Shown: positions 1 through 6,317 of the stretch, in pieces | How positions within the stretch are numbered: the first letter of the stretch is position 1 | Layout of the letters: each line of letters opens with the position of its first letter | NCBI GenBank assembly: GCA_045612485.1 | Contig: JAZKZE010000035.1 | Location: forward strand, 1-13,172 | DNA length: 13,172 bases | Source: RGIG5327 sp045612485 | GTDB taxonomy: Bacteria; Verrucomicrobiota; Lentisphaeria; Victivallales; UBA1829 | Direction of reading: 5' to 3' | Program-made: the position numbers and the translations under genes | The notes under the pieces: model-generated | The model's input: only the letters and a program-made list of their open reading frames with translations | Told to the model about the DNA's origin: nothing | Databases searched by the model: none

Positions 1-92
1 CAACCGCCTCGCCTGGCAACCTAACATTTCTCTTTTTTCCATGATTTTATGGGACAGCTGTGATATTTTTTCTCTGTCAGTAAAAAAACTTT
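1..92. other. Left-edge sequence downstream of lepB
   Basis: No gene can be supported here. On the minus strand a reading frame opens at an ATG at 40-42 (second ATG at 25-27, with a purine-rich GGAAAAAAGAGAA just before it) and runs off the window edge after only 9-14 codons. It could be the start of the next gene after lepB, but it is too short to judge. On the plus strand the frame open from base 2 to 241 is mostly antisense to lepB and is treated as a shadow. A short A/T-only palindrome (80-96) lies at the lepB stop codon and is too weak to call a terminator. Confidence 0.3.
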
Positions 93-650
93 TTACCACA
101 GAGGGGCTCCAAGCAGATAATGTTTGTGTATGGAACCGGCAACATGCTCTTTTATATCCATGGAACGGTTATCACCGACAAGGTAAAGAGAGTTTTCCGG
201 TACTTTTCTTGGGGGGAGATCCCAGGAACACGGGTGTTTGACATAATCTTCTTTCATCTCATTGCCGTTCAGAAACAGTTTTCCCTTTCTGAATTCCACC
301 GTATCCCCTTCAAGAGCAATGATCCTTTTCAGCAGCATGACTTTTCCTGAGCCGTAGGAGGTTATGACAATATCCCCTCTCTGCGGTTTTGTGAAGAGAA
401 ACGCCCCCCGCCAGCAGAAATTGAAACTTCTTGCCGCATAGGTGGGTGTCATGCTTGCCCCCCTGATATAAACGGGCAGACAGATAAAACGGAAGAATAG
501 ATAAGCTGTAAGAATCACAATGGCAAGCCGCAAAAGGAATTTTCTTGTTGCCGCGGGGAGAAAGAATGCAAGAAGGATCTTTGCCGTATTGCCTTCCTGC
601 AAGGCATCTTTTACTTCCTGCTGATGAGCTTTTCTGTCAAAGAGTTTCAT
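93..650 (-). CDS. lepB: Signal peptidase I (type I leader peptidase, S26 family)
   Basis: This 185-aa protein should cleave signal peptides from exported preproteins at the outer face of the inner membrane. Residues 1-36 are polar and basic. One membrane segment follows at about 37-57. The catalytic serine is S66 in GASMTPT, and the general-base lysine is K108 in VMLLKRIIALEGD, which is followed by the usual GDTVEF-like stretch. The C-terminal box begins GDNR at 159-162, and the protein ends GAPLW as many family members do. It is much shorter than E. coli LepB (324 aa), being nearer the short Gram-positive type. The region after GDNR reads SMDIKEHVAG rather than the usual S-x-D-S-R pattern. 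The start codon overlaps the stop of the ttcA-like gene (ATGA), so the two are translationally coupled in one operon. Family assignment is secure; processing activity is inferred from intact Ser and Lys. Confidence 0.93.
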   Translation of the reverse strand: MKLFDRKAHQQEVKDALQEGNTAKILLAFFLPAATRKFLLRLAIVILTAYLFFRFICLPVYIRGASMTPTYAARSFNFCWRGAFLFTKPQRGDIVITSYGSGKVMLLKRIIALEGDTVEFRKGKLFLNGNEMKEDYVKHPCSWDLPPRKVPENSLYLVGDNRSMDIKEHVAGSIHKHYLLGAPLW

Positions 651-1426
651 TTGGAAAGTTCCTTCCTGTCCTGAAAAAGCTCCTGTGTAAATTTTCTGTC
701 AAGCAGATGGGCTGCCTGGACATTGGAAAGACTGCGGAGCATATTGCTGCGCAGATCCGGTATTCTGACAGAAAGTTCTTCCAGTAATTTTGCAAAATAA
801 GGTCTGTCACCTTCCCGGATCAGCTGTTCTTTGTATATACATTCCCCGCTGACGGCATAAGCGCGTTCCTCTGCATAGTTTCTGATAAGATCTTCCGGTA
901 CATAGATCAAAGGCCGGATGACCCGCAGATCACCGGATTCCGCCGGGACATTCGGGCCCATGGTACTTAATCCGTTGCCCCGGCAGAGACTCATAAGAAA
1001 GGATATACAGATGTCATCCAGATGCTGACCGAGAGCAAGTTTGTTTGCCCCGATTTTTCTGGCAAGGGAGTAGAGATTGCCCCGCCGCATACGGGAACAG
1101 AGCATACAGGGTTTTTCCGTAAGCCCTTTTTCTTCCAGCAGGGAGGCAATGTCAAAACGTATGGTATGATGGGGCATACCCAGTTCCTTACAGAATTTTT
1201 CAGTTTCTTCAGAGGAAAAACCTTTAAATGCAGGATCGAATGTGGCTGTGGAAAGAGTGAAATGGACGGGGGCGGTCTTCCTGAGATGATGCAGGACTTC
1301 CACAAGTACTTTACTGTCTTTGCCACCGCTTACCCCGATAAGAATGTGATCATTTTCCCCGATCATATTGTGATCCGTTACAGCCGTACCGGCAAGCCTG
1401 CAAATCTTTTTGAAAAGTTCTGCCAT
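647..1426 (-). CDS. ttcA: TtcA-like tRNA 2-thiocytidine synthetase (PP-loop ATPase)
   Basis: This 259-aa protein belongs to the PP-loop ATPases that thiolate tRNA. TtcA makes 2-thiocytidine at position 32 by adenylating the base and adding sulfur through a [4Fe-4S] cluster. Visible motifs are the ATP-pyrophosphatase loop SGGKDS at 33-38, the CMLCSRMRRG segment giving a CxxC pair at C107/C110, GQHLDD at 133-138 (the counterpart of GHHxDD in TtcA) and a third cysteine, C196. This matches the three-cysteine cluster arrangement of TtcA, although the third Cys lies in GECIYKEQ rather than the enterobacterial context. A GTG at 1477 would extend the frame, but it lies inside the promoter region. The ATG at 1426 is preceded by AGAAGGA seven bases upstream, so that start is preferred. 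The gene overlaps lepB by 4 bases. A related PP-loop enzyme with different tRNA target is possible. Confidence 0.85.
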   Translation of the reverse strand: MAELFKKICRLAGTAVTDHNMIGENDHILIGVSGGKDSKVLVEVLHHLRKTAPVHFTLSTATFDPAFKGFSSEETEKFCKELGMPHHTIRFDIASLLEEKGLTEKPCMLCSRMRRGNLYSLARKIGANKLALGQHLDDICISFLMSLCRGNGLSTMGPNVPAESGDLRVIRPLIYVPEDLIRNYAEERAYAVSGECIYKEQLIREGDRPYFAKLLEELSVRIPDLRSNMLRSLSNVQAAHLLDRKFTQELFQDRKELSK

Positions 1427-1459
1427 AAATATTTCCTTCTGTTTTTTGAAACGGTTTAT

Positions 1460-1488
1460 AATATACAGCAGGAACACGGGGATTGCAA
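1460..1488 (-). promoter_or_regulatory. Sigma-70-type promoter for ttcA-lepB
   Basis: On the minus strand TTGCAA (1483-1488) is followed after exactly 17 bases by TATATT (1460-1465). Transcription would begin near 1453, leaving a leader of about 27 bases before the ATG at 1426 with its AGAAGGA ribosome binding site. This position excludes the upstream GTG start. Confidence 0.6.
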
Positions 1489-1591
1489 CAAAAAGAGATC
1501 AATATTGCCTTTTTCCTTCTGTCTGAGGGATCGTTTATTTGAAAATTCAGAGAATATTTGCATTTTTTTTTGAAAAGTATTCTTTCTTTTC

Positions 1592-1623
1592 TTGAAATTC
1601 CGGAAAAGAGTGTTAATTTATAT
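1592..1623 (+). promoter_or_regulatory. Possible promoter for the 36-aa protein gene
   Basis: TTGAAA at 1592-1597 precedes an AT-rich stretch (TTAATTTATAT, 1613-1623) that could contain a -10 element, but no hexamer there is a good match at ideal spacing. A promoter is expected somewhere in this 247-base divergent gap because the gene stands alone between ttcA and a terminator. Confidence 0.3.
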
Positions 1624-1673
1624 GCGTGATTTGACCGTAACAGAAAATATTACAAATCAAAGGAGTTTCTCAA

Positions 1674-1784
1674 ATGGGAAAACAGTACAACAAACTTCAG
1701 AAGCGCGCACGTCATAAACGTTATGTTGAACGCCAGAAAGCAAAAGCTCTGGCAGCAATGAAAGCAGCTTCCAAGAAGAAGTAA
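1674..1784 (+). CDS. 36-aa very basic protein, unknown function
   Basis: This tiny gene was read directly from the sequence. The product begins MGKQYNKLQKR and ends AASKKK. About 14 of 36 residues are Lys or Arg, there are no Asp or Cys residues, and there is a single Glu. The middle and C-terminal half (Glu-Arg-Gln-Lys, then alternating Ala and Lys) should form an amphipathic helix. Support for a real gene: a textbook ribosome binding site AAAGGAG (1660-1666) seven bases from the ATG, codons like those of neighbouring genes, its own intrinsic terminator nine bases after the stop, and sitting in otherwise empty space. The composition resembles small ribosomal or RNA-binding proteins. I have a vague, unverified memory of similar MxKQYNK small proteins in Verrucomicrobia. 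Function is unknown; binding to rRNA or another nucleic acid is a guess from charge. Confidence 0.8.
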   Translation: MGKQYNKLQKRARHKRYVERQKAKALAAMKAASKKK

Positions 1785-1792
1785 TAAGATAT

Positions 1793-1822
1793 GCGGGGAG
1801 TAATTTCCCCGCTGTTTGTTTT
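1793..1822 (+). terminator. Intrinsic terminator of the 36-aa protein gene
   Basis: GCGGGGA (1793-1799) pairs perfectly with TCCCCGC (1806-1812) across a 6-base loop, followed by TGTTTGTTTT. It begins nine bases after the TAA stop and separates this gene from lpxA. Confidence 0.8.
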
Positions 1823-1831
1823 AAAACATTT

Positions 1832-1874
1832 TTTTTATACGGATTTTGATATGCCCGTCCGGTAATATACGGAC
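1832..1874 (+). promoter_or_regulatory. Regulatory region upstream of lpxA (shared 11-mer and inverted repeat)
   Basis: The 11-mer TTTTTATACGG (1832-1842) ends 54 bases before the lpxA start codon. The same 11-mer ends 54 bases before the clpC start. Further on, GTCCG (1857-1861) and CGGAC (1870-1874) form an inverted repeat with an 8-base spacer. No confident -35/-10 pair is visible; TTTATAC could serve as a -10 element. An operator role is inference only. Confidence 0.3.
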
Positions 1875-1895
1875 AAAGAAAGGAGACGGGAAGAT

Positions 1896-2696
1896 ATGGC
1901 AAAGATCCATCCTACAGCGATCATTGATCCCACAGCAGTCATTGCAGATGATGTGGAAATAGGTCCTTATGCAGTCATAGAGAACGATGTGAAGATCGGG
2001 GCAGGGTGCAAACTGCACGGTCAGTGCCGTATCGGGGCGCATACCACGATCGGCTCCGGCAATGAGATCTATGCTTTTGCTTCCATCGGAACGGATCCTG
2101 AAGATTACAGTTACGACAAGACCCAGGTATCCTATACCGAGATCGGGGATAACAACCGTTTCCGGGAAGGCTGTACTGTCAACCGCGGTACCATGCCCGG
2201 TTCTGTTACGAAGATCGGCAGCGGTGGCTTTTTCATGGCAAGTACCCATGTGTCCCACAACTGTCAGGTGGGCAACAAGGTCATTATGGTTCCCTTCAGC
2301 GGCATTGCCGGTCATTGCCATATTGGGGACAACTGCCTGATCTCCGGTCTTTCCGGAATGCATCAGTTCTGCCGTATGGGCCGTATGGCAGTTTTAAGCG
2401 GCGGCTCCCAGATCAGTGTGGATCTTCCGCCCTTTATGATCGGTGACGGCCGTAACGGCGGTGTCCGCGGTTTCAATATCGTGGGGATGCGGCGTAACGG
2501 ATTTTCTCCTGAAACCATCCGTGCCATCAAAGATGTGTACAATATCTTTTTCCGTTCAGGGCTGAATGTTCCCAATGCCATTGCAAAAGTGGAAGCGGAA
2601 GTTCCCCTGCTGCCTGAAGTGATTGAATTCCTGGAATTTGTCAAGAGTACCAAACGTGGTATCCTTACAGGTGACCACGGCGGAAGAAGAGCATAA
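1896..2696 (+). CDS. lpxA: UDP-N-acetylglucosamine O-acyltransferase (LpxA)
   Basis: This 266-aa cytosolic enzyme catalyses the first step of lipid A synthesis, moving a 3-hydroxyacyl chain from acyl carrier protein to UDP-GlcNAc. Residues 1-190 are left-handed beta-helix hexapeptide repeats (IHPTAIIDPTAVIADDVEIGPY and so on). Residues about 191-266 are the alpha-helical C-terminal domain. The catalytic base is H121 in THVSHNCQVG, and H118, H140 and H156 (GMHQFCRMG) match the conserved histidines of E. coli LpxA, which is 262 aa. By alignment by eye, G169 matches E. coli G173, the residue of the acyl-chain ruler, which would allow a long acyl chain (inference). Residues 132-136 read VPFSG where E. 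coli has NNATL-like residues. AAGGAG lies 10 bases before the ATG. Unlike many genomes, lpxD, fabZ and lpxB are not adjacent; the gene appears monocistronic with its own terminator. Confidence 0.95.
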   Translation: MAKIHPTAIIDPTAVIADDVEIGPYAVIENDVKIGAGCKLHGQCRIGAHTTIGSGNEIYAFASIGTDPEDYSYDKTQVSYTEIGDNNRFREGCTVNRGTMPGSVTKIGSGGFFMASTHVSHNCQVGNKVIMVPFSGIAGHCHIGDNCLISGLSGMHQFCRMGRMAVLSGGSQISVDLPPFMIGDGRNGGVRGFNIVGMRRNGFSPETIRAIKDVYNIFFRSGLNVPNAIAKVEAEVPLLPEVIEFLEFVKSTKRGILTGDHGGRRA

Positions 2697-2707
2697 GAAG
2701 CCATTTC

Positions 2708-2748
2708 GATTCCGGATCATTAAAGATGTGTTCCGGAATCTTTTTTTT
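2708..2748 (+). terminator. Strong intrinsic terminator after lpxA
   Basis: GATTCCGGA (2708-2716) and TCCGGAATC (2732-2740) form a perfect 9-bp stem with a 15-base loop, followed directly by eight T residues (2741-2748). It begins 12 bases after the lpxA stop. An in-frame ATG for the next gene at 2726 lies in the loop and is therefore unlikely to be the true start. Confidence 0.85.
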
Positions 2749-2749
2749 C

Positions 2750-2772
2750 AAACAGGGTTCAAAACAGGGTTC
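2750..2772 (+). repeat. 11-bp tandem direct repeat before the first CHR gene
   Basis: AAACAGGGTTC occurs at 2750-2760 and again at 2762-2772 (period 12). The second copy supplies AGGG seven bases before the preferred ATG at 2777. It is probably a small local duplication. Confidence 0.6.
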
Positions 2773-2776
2773 CGTA

Positions 2777-3454
2777 ATGAAGGACGAAAAAGAAAATATC
2801 AGGGAAGCCGGTTCTTCTGCCGGTCAGGAGAATTCTCTGACAGCATTGCCTTTATGGAAAAGATTGTGGTTGCTTTTTTTTACATTTGCAAAAATAGCGG
2901 CACTTGTAGTGGGGGGAGGTTTGGCGATCCTGCCGGTTGTGGAGGAGACCTTTTCCAAAAAATATAAACTTCTCTCTCCGGAAGATCTGTTGGATATGGC
3001 TGCTCTGGTGCAGACGGTTCCCGGGATCATTGCCGGAAATTCCGCTGCATTTGTGGGAATGAAGGTAGCCGGATTTCCCGGTGTGATCGCTGCTGTTACA
3101 GGAGTGATCCTTCCTTCTGTAGCGGTAATTACAGTTATTGCCATATTTTTTCCCGGACTGAAAGCGGAAAATCCCTATGTGCTGGGGGCTTTCACCGGTG
3201 TAAAAGCGTGCATTACAGGACTGATCATCGTTACCGCATGGAAACTTGCGGTAAAAACTCTGAAGGGGGCATACGAGGGAATATGTTTTGCCGTATTTCT
3301 TATACTGATGCTTTTTTTCAAGATCAATGCCGCCTATATTATCCTTATTTCCATCCCCGTGGGATTCCTTTATTCTTTTTATCTGTTGAAAAGAACGGAA
3401 AAATGTACTGCGGGACTCTCCGGAAACGGTGAGGGAAAAGGAGGGGAAAAATGA
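2777..3454 (+). CDS. chrA: Chromate transporter family protein, N-terminal-type half (CHR domain)
   Basis: This 225-aa polytopic membrane protein is one CHR domain, here the first of a pair of half-size transporters. After a polar N-terminus of about 25 residues come roughly six hydrophobic segments. The first contains the GGGLAILP signature, followed by a conserved region with QTVPGIIAGNSAAFVG, the counterpart of the QLxPGPxxxNxAxxxG motif, although here PG is followed by II, not P. A longer frame begins at 2726, but that ATG lies in the lpxA terminator loop and has no ribosome binding site. ATG 2777 has AGGG seven bases upstream. The stop overlaps the next gene by 4 bases. Short-chain CHR proteins normally work as heterodimers; their natural substrate in an anaerobe may be sulfate or another anion, not chromate. 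Confidence 0.85.
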   Translation: MKDEKENIREAGSSAGQENSLTALPLWKRLWLLFFTFAKIAALVVGGGLAILPVVEETFSKKYKLLSPEDLLDMAALVQTVPGIIAGNSAAFVGMKVAGFPGVIAAVTGVILPSVAVITVIAIFFPGLKAENPYVLGAFTGVKACITGLIIVTAWKLAVKTLKGAYEGICFAVFLILMLFFKINAAYIILISIPVGFLYSFYLLKRTEKCTAGLSGNGEGKGGEK

Positions 3455-4050
3455 GTTTGTGTGCTTTATATTTTCTCTTTATGAAGTATGGTTTCCTCTG
3501 TTTCGGAGGAGGGTATGTGCTTATTCCTCTTATGATCGATGATTTTATCAACCGCAGGGGATTGATTACTTCGGAGATTTTCGGTAATCTGATTTCCATT
3601 GCCCAGCTTACCCCCGGACCTGTCGGGATCAATGCCGCTACCTACATCGGTTATACCCAGCATGGGGTGGCAGGAGCAATATTGGCTTCTCTGGGTGTGG
3701 TATCCACTTCTGTGATCCTTGCTGCCGGAGCATCCTACTATATCACAAGATGGAAAGAATCGTTTCCGGTAAAGGCACTTCTTACAGGAATACGTCCCGC
3801 CGCCCTTGCCCTGGTTTTTTATGCAGTTGTGCTTTTTCTGGGAATGTCAGTTCTTACCCCGGAAGTACCGCTTCTGCCTGCTGTAAAATATGTTTTTACA
3901 GGCAGAAATACTTTCCCGGCAGATCTGCATTTTTCCTTTTCTGCACTTCTGATCTGCATTGGAGCGATCATTCTGCTGAAAAAGACGAAGATATCCACCA
4001 CATGGCTGATCCTGGGATCTGCCGCAGTGGGGGCGTTGATATGCCGCTGA
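3451..4050 (+). CDS. chrA: Chromate transporter family protein, second half (CHR domain)
   Basis: This 199-aa polytopic membrane protein is the partner of the upstream CHR gene. It starts with a hydrophobic segment carrying FGGGYVLIP and then shows the canonical AQLTPGPVGINAATYIG motif, so it keeps the Pro-Gly-Pro that the partner lacks. About five to six membrane segments follow, ending in a basic LICR tail. GGAGGGG lies just before the ATG, and the ATGA overlap with the first gene indicates translational coupling. The two together have the size of one long-chain ChrA (about 400 aa). Substrate specificity cannot be read from sequence. Confidence 0.88.
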   Translation: MSLCALYFLFMKYGFLCFGGGYVLIPLMIDDFINRRGLITSEIFGNLISIAQLTPGPVGINAATYIGYTQHGVAGAILASLGVVSTSVILAAGASYYITRWKESFPVKALLTGIRPAALALVFYAVVLFLGMSVLTPEVPLLPAVKYVFTGRNTFPADLHFSFSALLICIGAIILLKKTKISTTWLILGSAAVGALICR

Positions 4051-4096
4051 GATAATGATTTTTTATTACTGAGCCAAAACTTTTGACGGAGAAAAA

Positions 4097-5302
4097 ATGA
4101 ACAGTATTGTAACAAAAAAAACTCTGTTGGGAATGTATGAAAGTATCAGGGAAAAGCTGACGTTGTGGCAGGAGGTCGCCGGAGAGATCTGGAAAAATCC
4201 GGAACTTGCCTATCAGGAACATTTCGCCTGTAAAAAACAGCTGGATGCCCTTGCGCTTCTCGGATTTACCGCAATGGAGAACCCTTACTGCAATTTGGAT
4301 ACCGCTTACCGTGCAGAATTTGAAAACGGGGAAAATGGTCCTGTTTTCGCAGTTTGTGCTGAATATGATGCCCTTCCGGGAATTGGACATGCATGCGGAC
4401 ATAATCTTATCTGTACTGCCGCAATTGCCGCTTTTTATGCGATGCGGGAAGTCATGGTAAGAGAAAATATCGCGGGAAAGGTGGTACTGCTGGGAACTCC
4501 TGCGGAAGAATCTTACGGCGGAAAAGTGAAAATGCTGGAGAAAAACTGTCTGGATGGCGTGGATGCCGTGATCATGGTACATCCCAGTGCCCGCTGTATT
4601 CTGGATGCCGGTTCCACAGCGATTTGCAGGTATGATGTGACTTTTCACGGGAAAGCTGCGCACGCTTCCGCTTCTCCGGAACTTGGATTGAATGCTCTTG
4701 ATGCCGTAATGCTGCTTTTCAATGCGGTCAATGCCTTCCGGCAGCAGATGCCGGATTGCTGCCGGGTACATGGTATCGTAATGGATGGCGGGGAAGCTCC
4801 CAATATCATTCCGGAAACTGCTTCCTGCCGTTTCTTCCTGCGTTCCCTGGATCAGAAATGGATGGAGAAACTGGATAAAAGATTCCATGATATGGTGCGC
4901 GGAGCAGAACTTATGACTGCAACGCAGGCGGAAATAGCTCTCTTCAATATTCCTTATAAAGGCAGACTTCCCAATAAAGTGATGAATGAATCCTTCTTTG
5001 AATATGCCTCCATGCTGGATATGAATCCGCAAAGACCTACCGTGCCGGGGAAAGGCTCTTCTGATTTCGGAGATTTTTCCAGAAAGATCCCCGGAGTTCA
5101 TGCATATTTTGCCGCCACGACCAAACCGGCTGCAAGCCATTCTGTGGAGATGCGTGAAGCAAGTAATACTGCATTTGCATTGGATCAGGCATTGCGTTCC
5201 GCCGCCGTCATGGCACTTATCGGTATCCGTTTCCTGACGGATGCGGAGTACAGGAAGGAAGTGAAAAACGATTTTGAAATAAATACAGCTTCCGGAAAGT
5301 GA
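4097..5302 (+). CDS. M20-family amidohydrolase/peptidase (PM20D2/AbgB-like)
   Basis: This 401-aa protein is a two-domain zinc amidohydrolase of peptidase family M20, without signal peptide, hence cytosolic. The metal-binding region reads AEYDALPGIGHACGHN at about 88-103 with C100 and H102 as ligands. GTPAEES follows at 133-139 (E136/E137), then H162, and the C-terminal SSDFGD (321-326) and H348. The middle part (about 175-290) is the dimerisation domain. The AEYDALPGIGHACGHN wording is typical of the group containing AbgB (p-aminobenzoyl-glutamate hydrolase subunit) and mammalian PM20D2 (beta-alanyl-lysine dipeptidase), so hydrolysis of an amide-linked amino acid conjugate or dipeptide is likely. 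The exact substrate is unknown. GGAG lies six bases before the ATG. It follows the second CHR gene by 46 bases with no terminator between, so co-transcription is likely. Confidence 0.85.
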   Translation: MNSIVTKKTLLGMYESIREKLTLWQEVAGEIWKNPELAYQEHFACKKQLDALALLGFTAMENPYCNLDTAYRAEFENGENGPVFAVCAEYDALPGIGHACGHNLICTAAIAAFYAMREVMVRENIAGKVVLLGTPAEESYGGKVKMLEKNCLDGVDAVIMVHPSARCILDAGSTAICRYDVTFHGKAAHASASPELGLNALDAVMLLFNAVNAFRQQMPDCCRVHGIVMDGGEAPNIIPETASCRFFLRSLDQKWMEKLDKRFHDMVRGAELMTATQAEIALFNIPYKGRLPNKVMNESFFEYASMLDMNPQRPTVPGKGSSDFGDFSRKIPGVHAYFAATTKPAASHSVEMREASNTAFALDQALRSAAVMALIGIRFLTDAEYRKEVKNDFEINTASGK

Positions 5303-5345
5303 TACAGAAAAGGGCGGAAAAAGCTCTGTAAAATGTTAAAAAATG

Positions 5346-5386
5346 AAAAAAATGTGTATTTTTTTCAAAAAAAAACATTTTTTTTG
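5346..5386 (+). promoter_or_regulatory. A/T-only inverted repeat upstream of the 254-aa gene
   Basis: AAAAAAATGT (5346-5355) is complementary to ACATTTTTTT (5375-5384), and an inner TTTTTTT-C-AAAAAAA palindrome lies between. It follows the M20 gene by 43 bases and directly abuts the next promoter. It may act as a weak terminator for the upstream operon or as an UP-element-like curved tract; the sequence does not decide which. Confidence 0.4.
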
Positions 5387-5414
5387 TTGAAAAGTAGATG
5401 AATAATGTTATATT
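5387..5414 (+). promoter_or_regulatory. Sigma-70-type promoter of the 254-aa membrane protein gene
   Basis: TTGAAA (5387-5392) and TATATT (5409-5414) are separated by 16 bases in an otherwise non-coding gap. Transcription from about 5421 would give a leader of roughly 85 bases, ending in GGAGG seven to eight bases before the ATG at 5507. Long A and T tracts directly upstream may raise its strength. Confidence 0.6.
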
Positions 5415-5506
5415 TGTCTTTCATAGGACTTCTGTTTGGAAGCTCTTGAGATATAGTAAAAAGTAAAACAACCGAAAACAACAAAAATCAACAATGGAGG
5501 AATGAA

Positions 5507-6271
5507 ATGTTTTGGGTTTATCTCTTTCTTATGATCGCCGGTTTTGTAGGAATCATCATCTGCAAAAAGAAACAGAAAACTTTTGCCGCAGCACAGGGAC
5601 TTGCTGTTGTCTGTTTTATTCCCATTATTATCGGTGCTGTGGGATTTCTGTGGCAGAATCTCGGCAGCGGGGAGCAGGATGCACTCATTGCCAATGAAGC
5701 CAGATTTGCCGCCTCCCGTTCTGCAAAAGTTGCCGCAGCAGTGAAAAGTGCTTTTGCCGGAAAAAATGCTGTTATTATCGTCAATGCCGGTTATGACAAG
5801 GAAGATATTTCCAAAGCTGCTTACAATGCTCTTAAAGCAGGTCTTGAAGGAGTGAATATCGTTGCCACTGAAGAGCTGGCTGTTGATACCAACAATCCCG
5901 AACCCATCGAAACACAGATTGATGCCAAGAAATACAATCAGATCTTCTCCAAATACAGCAATGCTGATGTTTTTGTGATCACCAGCCAGATGCCCCAGGA
6001 TCCTGTTGAAGTGAAGAAATTCTCTGTGTTCAAAGGCGGAAAAGCCAAAGTGGCACTTCTTTCCAGCGAAGCCGGTGAATTCGGGGCTCTCATCCAGAAA
6101 GGCAAGATCGTGGCTGCCACTCTTTCCAAACATGATGAAAAAGCTATCGACCCTGATACCAAAGCTCCCTCTGATCTCAATGCTGCTTTTGATATCCGTT
6201 ACGTGCTGGTTACTCCCGCAAACCTCAAAGAGGTCTACGGAAAATACAAAGATCTTTTTGTAAACCGCTGA
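5507..6271 (+). CDS. Membrane-anchored protein of unknown function, 254 aa
   Basis: I do not recognise this family. The N-terminus has two membrane segments, about residues 3-18 and 29-49, separated by a basic KKKQK stretch. By the positive-inside rule the loop is cytosolic, and both the N-terminus and the large C-terminal part (about 55-254) face the periplasm. The C-terminal part is soluble, has no cysteines, and alternates predicted strands and helices (for example NAVIIVNAGYDKED then a helix, then GVNIVATEEL), suggesting an alpha/beta fold. An Ala/Lys-rich helix at 63-83 follows the membrane. GGAGG precedes the ATG at good spacing. It has its own promoter and is followed by the clpC promoter-hairpin, so it is probably monocistronic. 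Codon use is like its neighbours. It may be a lineage-restricted protein. Confidence 0.8.
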   Translation: MFWVYLFLMIAGFVGIIICKKKQKTFAAAQGLAVVCFIPIIIGAVGFLWQNLGSGEQDALIANEARFAASRSAKVAAAVKSAFAGKNAVIIVNAGYDKEDISKAAYNALKAGLEGVNIVATEELAVDTNNPEPIETQIDAKKYNQIFSKYSNADVFVITSQMPQDPVEVKKFSVFKGGKAKVALLSSEAGEFGALIQKGKIVAATLSKHDEKAIDPDTKAPSDLNAAFDIRYVLVTPANLKEVYGKYKDLFVNR

Positions 6272-6288
6272 GTTTTTTCAACTGCGAT

Positions 6289-6317
6289 TTGAATTTTACG
6301 GGCATCCGTGCTATAAT
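6289..6317 (+). promoter_or_regulatory. Strong sigma-70-type promoter of clpC
   Basis: TTGAAT (6289-6294), 17-base spacer, TATAAT (6312-6317). This is the best housekeeping promoter in the window. It gives a leader of about 78 bases before clpC. The -10 box lies in the loop between two copies of a CCGT/ACGG element (see next entry). Confidence 0.75.

Noticed and set aside
1..42. Possible start of a next minus-strand gene after lepB (ATG at 40-42 or 25-27)
   Set aside because: Only 9-14 codons are inside the window; nothing recognisable.
80..96. GTAAAAA/TTTTTAC palindrome at the lepB stop as a terminator
   Set aside because: A/T-only 7-bp stem with a 3-base loop overlapping the stop codon; too weak.
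2..241. Plus-strand frame open from the left edge to 241
   Set aside because: Most of it is antisense to the conserved C-terminal half of lepB, including the GDNR box; no ribosome binding site at its internal ATG.
1427..1477. GTG start at 1477 for the ttcA-like gene
   Set aside because: It would place 17 extra residues over the -10 region at 1460-1465; the ATG at 1426 has a good ribosome binding site and matches family length.
3968..5140. Long minus-strand frame of 390 codons opposite the M20 gene, and the 484-codon one opposite clpC (6358-7812)
   Set aside because: Both are antisense shadows of genes with complete catalytic motifs; their products are low-complexity, His/Phe/Ser-rich and match no family.
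5304..5332. ACAGA...TCTGT hairpin just after the M20 gene as a terminator
   Set aside because: Only five paired bases around a 16-base purine-rich interior and no T-run.
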